Shown here one piece after another: positions 5,337-5,543 of a stretch of 5,543 nucleotides of DNA; the first letter of the stretch is position 1; the number at the start of each line of letters is the position of its first letter. Position numbers and translations under genes: made by a program. The notes below the pieces were generated by a model that had not been told where the DNA came from, did no database searches, and worked only from the letters and a program-made list of their open reading frames with translations. Origin of the DNA: Clostridia bacterium (GTDB lineage: Bacteria; Bacillota; Clostridia; Oscillospirales; Acutalibacteraceae); contig CAAFXD010000048.1 of the NCBI GenBank assembly GCA_900766945.1, forward strand, positions 1 to 5,543, in the 5' to 3' direction.

Positions 5337-5543
5337 TTAAAGCACAGGGCGCACGGGAATGCCCTGCTGTTGCAGATAGGCTTTCAAATCCGCAATCGGG
5401 ATTTCATTAAAATGAAACAGCGACGCCGCAAGCACTGCGTCCGCTTTGCCGACGGTTAAGGCATCATAAAAATGTTCGAGTGCACCTGCCCCGCCCGAAG
5501 CAATCACCGGTACGCCGACGACCTCGGAAACGGCTTTGGTAAG
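5337..5543 (-). CDS. hisF: Imidazole glycerol phosphate synthase cyclase subunit HisF, C-terminal 68 residues (gene enters from right edge)
   Basis: HisF is the cyclase half of the HisF-HisH complex in histidine biosynthesis. It uses ammonia from HisH to turn PRFAR into imidazole glycerol phosphate and AICAR in the cytoplasm. The visible reverse-strand end contains the family's C-terminal phosphate-binding signature PVIASGGAG, then HFYDAL, GKADAVLAASLFHFNEI and LKAYLQQQGIPVRP, ending in TAA at 5337-5339. HisF is about 252 residues, so roughly the first three quarters, including the N-terminal catalytic Asp, lie outside the window. The gene is followed closely by the transporter gene rather than by hisI/hisE, which often follows hisF. 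No terminator separates the two. Confidence 0.96.
   Translation of the reverse strand, partial: LTKAVSEVVGVPVIASGGAGALEHFYDALTVGKADAVLAASLFHFNEIPIADLKAYLQQQGIPVRPVL

Overview
The window looks like a piece of chromosome from a Gram-positive, Clostridia-like bacterium, possibly an Oscillospiraceae/Ruminococcaceae-type gut anaerobe of moderate G+C. The evidence is an RNase J gene, strong purine-rich Shine-Dalgarno sites, sigma-A-type promoters with 17-bp spacers, and a Gram-positive-style lipoprotein. The taxon is inferred from gene style only. No mobile element, CRISPR array, rRNA or tRNA was seen, and no gap between genes exceeds about 175 bases.

Layout from left to right. (1) Bases 1-1422, minus strand, hold the first 474 codons of an RNase J gene that runs off the left edge. 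It has an unusual basic, low-complexity N-terminal extension. It is preceded by a near-consensus promoter, whose -35 box overlaps the stop codon of the next gene, and by a leader of about 140 nt with two inverted repeats. (2) Bases 1595-3886, minus strand, encode a 763-residue fusion of a sugar-phosphate nucleotidyltransferase, a left-handed beta-helix and a phosphomannomutase-like domain. The domain architecture is intact, but the active-site motifs of both enzyme domains are eroded, so it looks like a pseudoenzyme. (3) Bases 4041-4484, plus strand, encode a small lipoprotein that is little more than a lipid anchor and an acidic Pro/Glu/Ala-rich tail. It is divergent from gene 2 and has a near-consensus promoter. 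(4) A perfect palindrome with T tracts at 4496-4530 serves as a bidirectional terminator between convergent genes. (5) Bases 4547-5323, minus strand, encode a TauE/SafE-family membrane transporter. It lies 13 nt downstream of (6) the last 68 codons of hisF, which enters from the right edge.

The hisF-transporter pair looks like one transcript ending at the shared terminator. The fusion gene and RNase J are co-oriented, but RNase J has its own promoter. A functional link between sugar-nucleotide sensing and RNA decay would be speculation. The most interesting item is the intact but apparently catalytically dead fusion protein. Next are the structured RNase J leader and the RNase J N-terminal extension.
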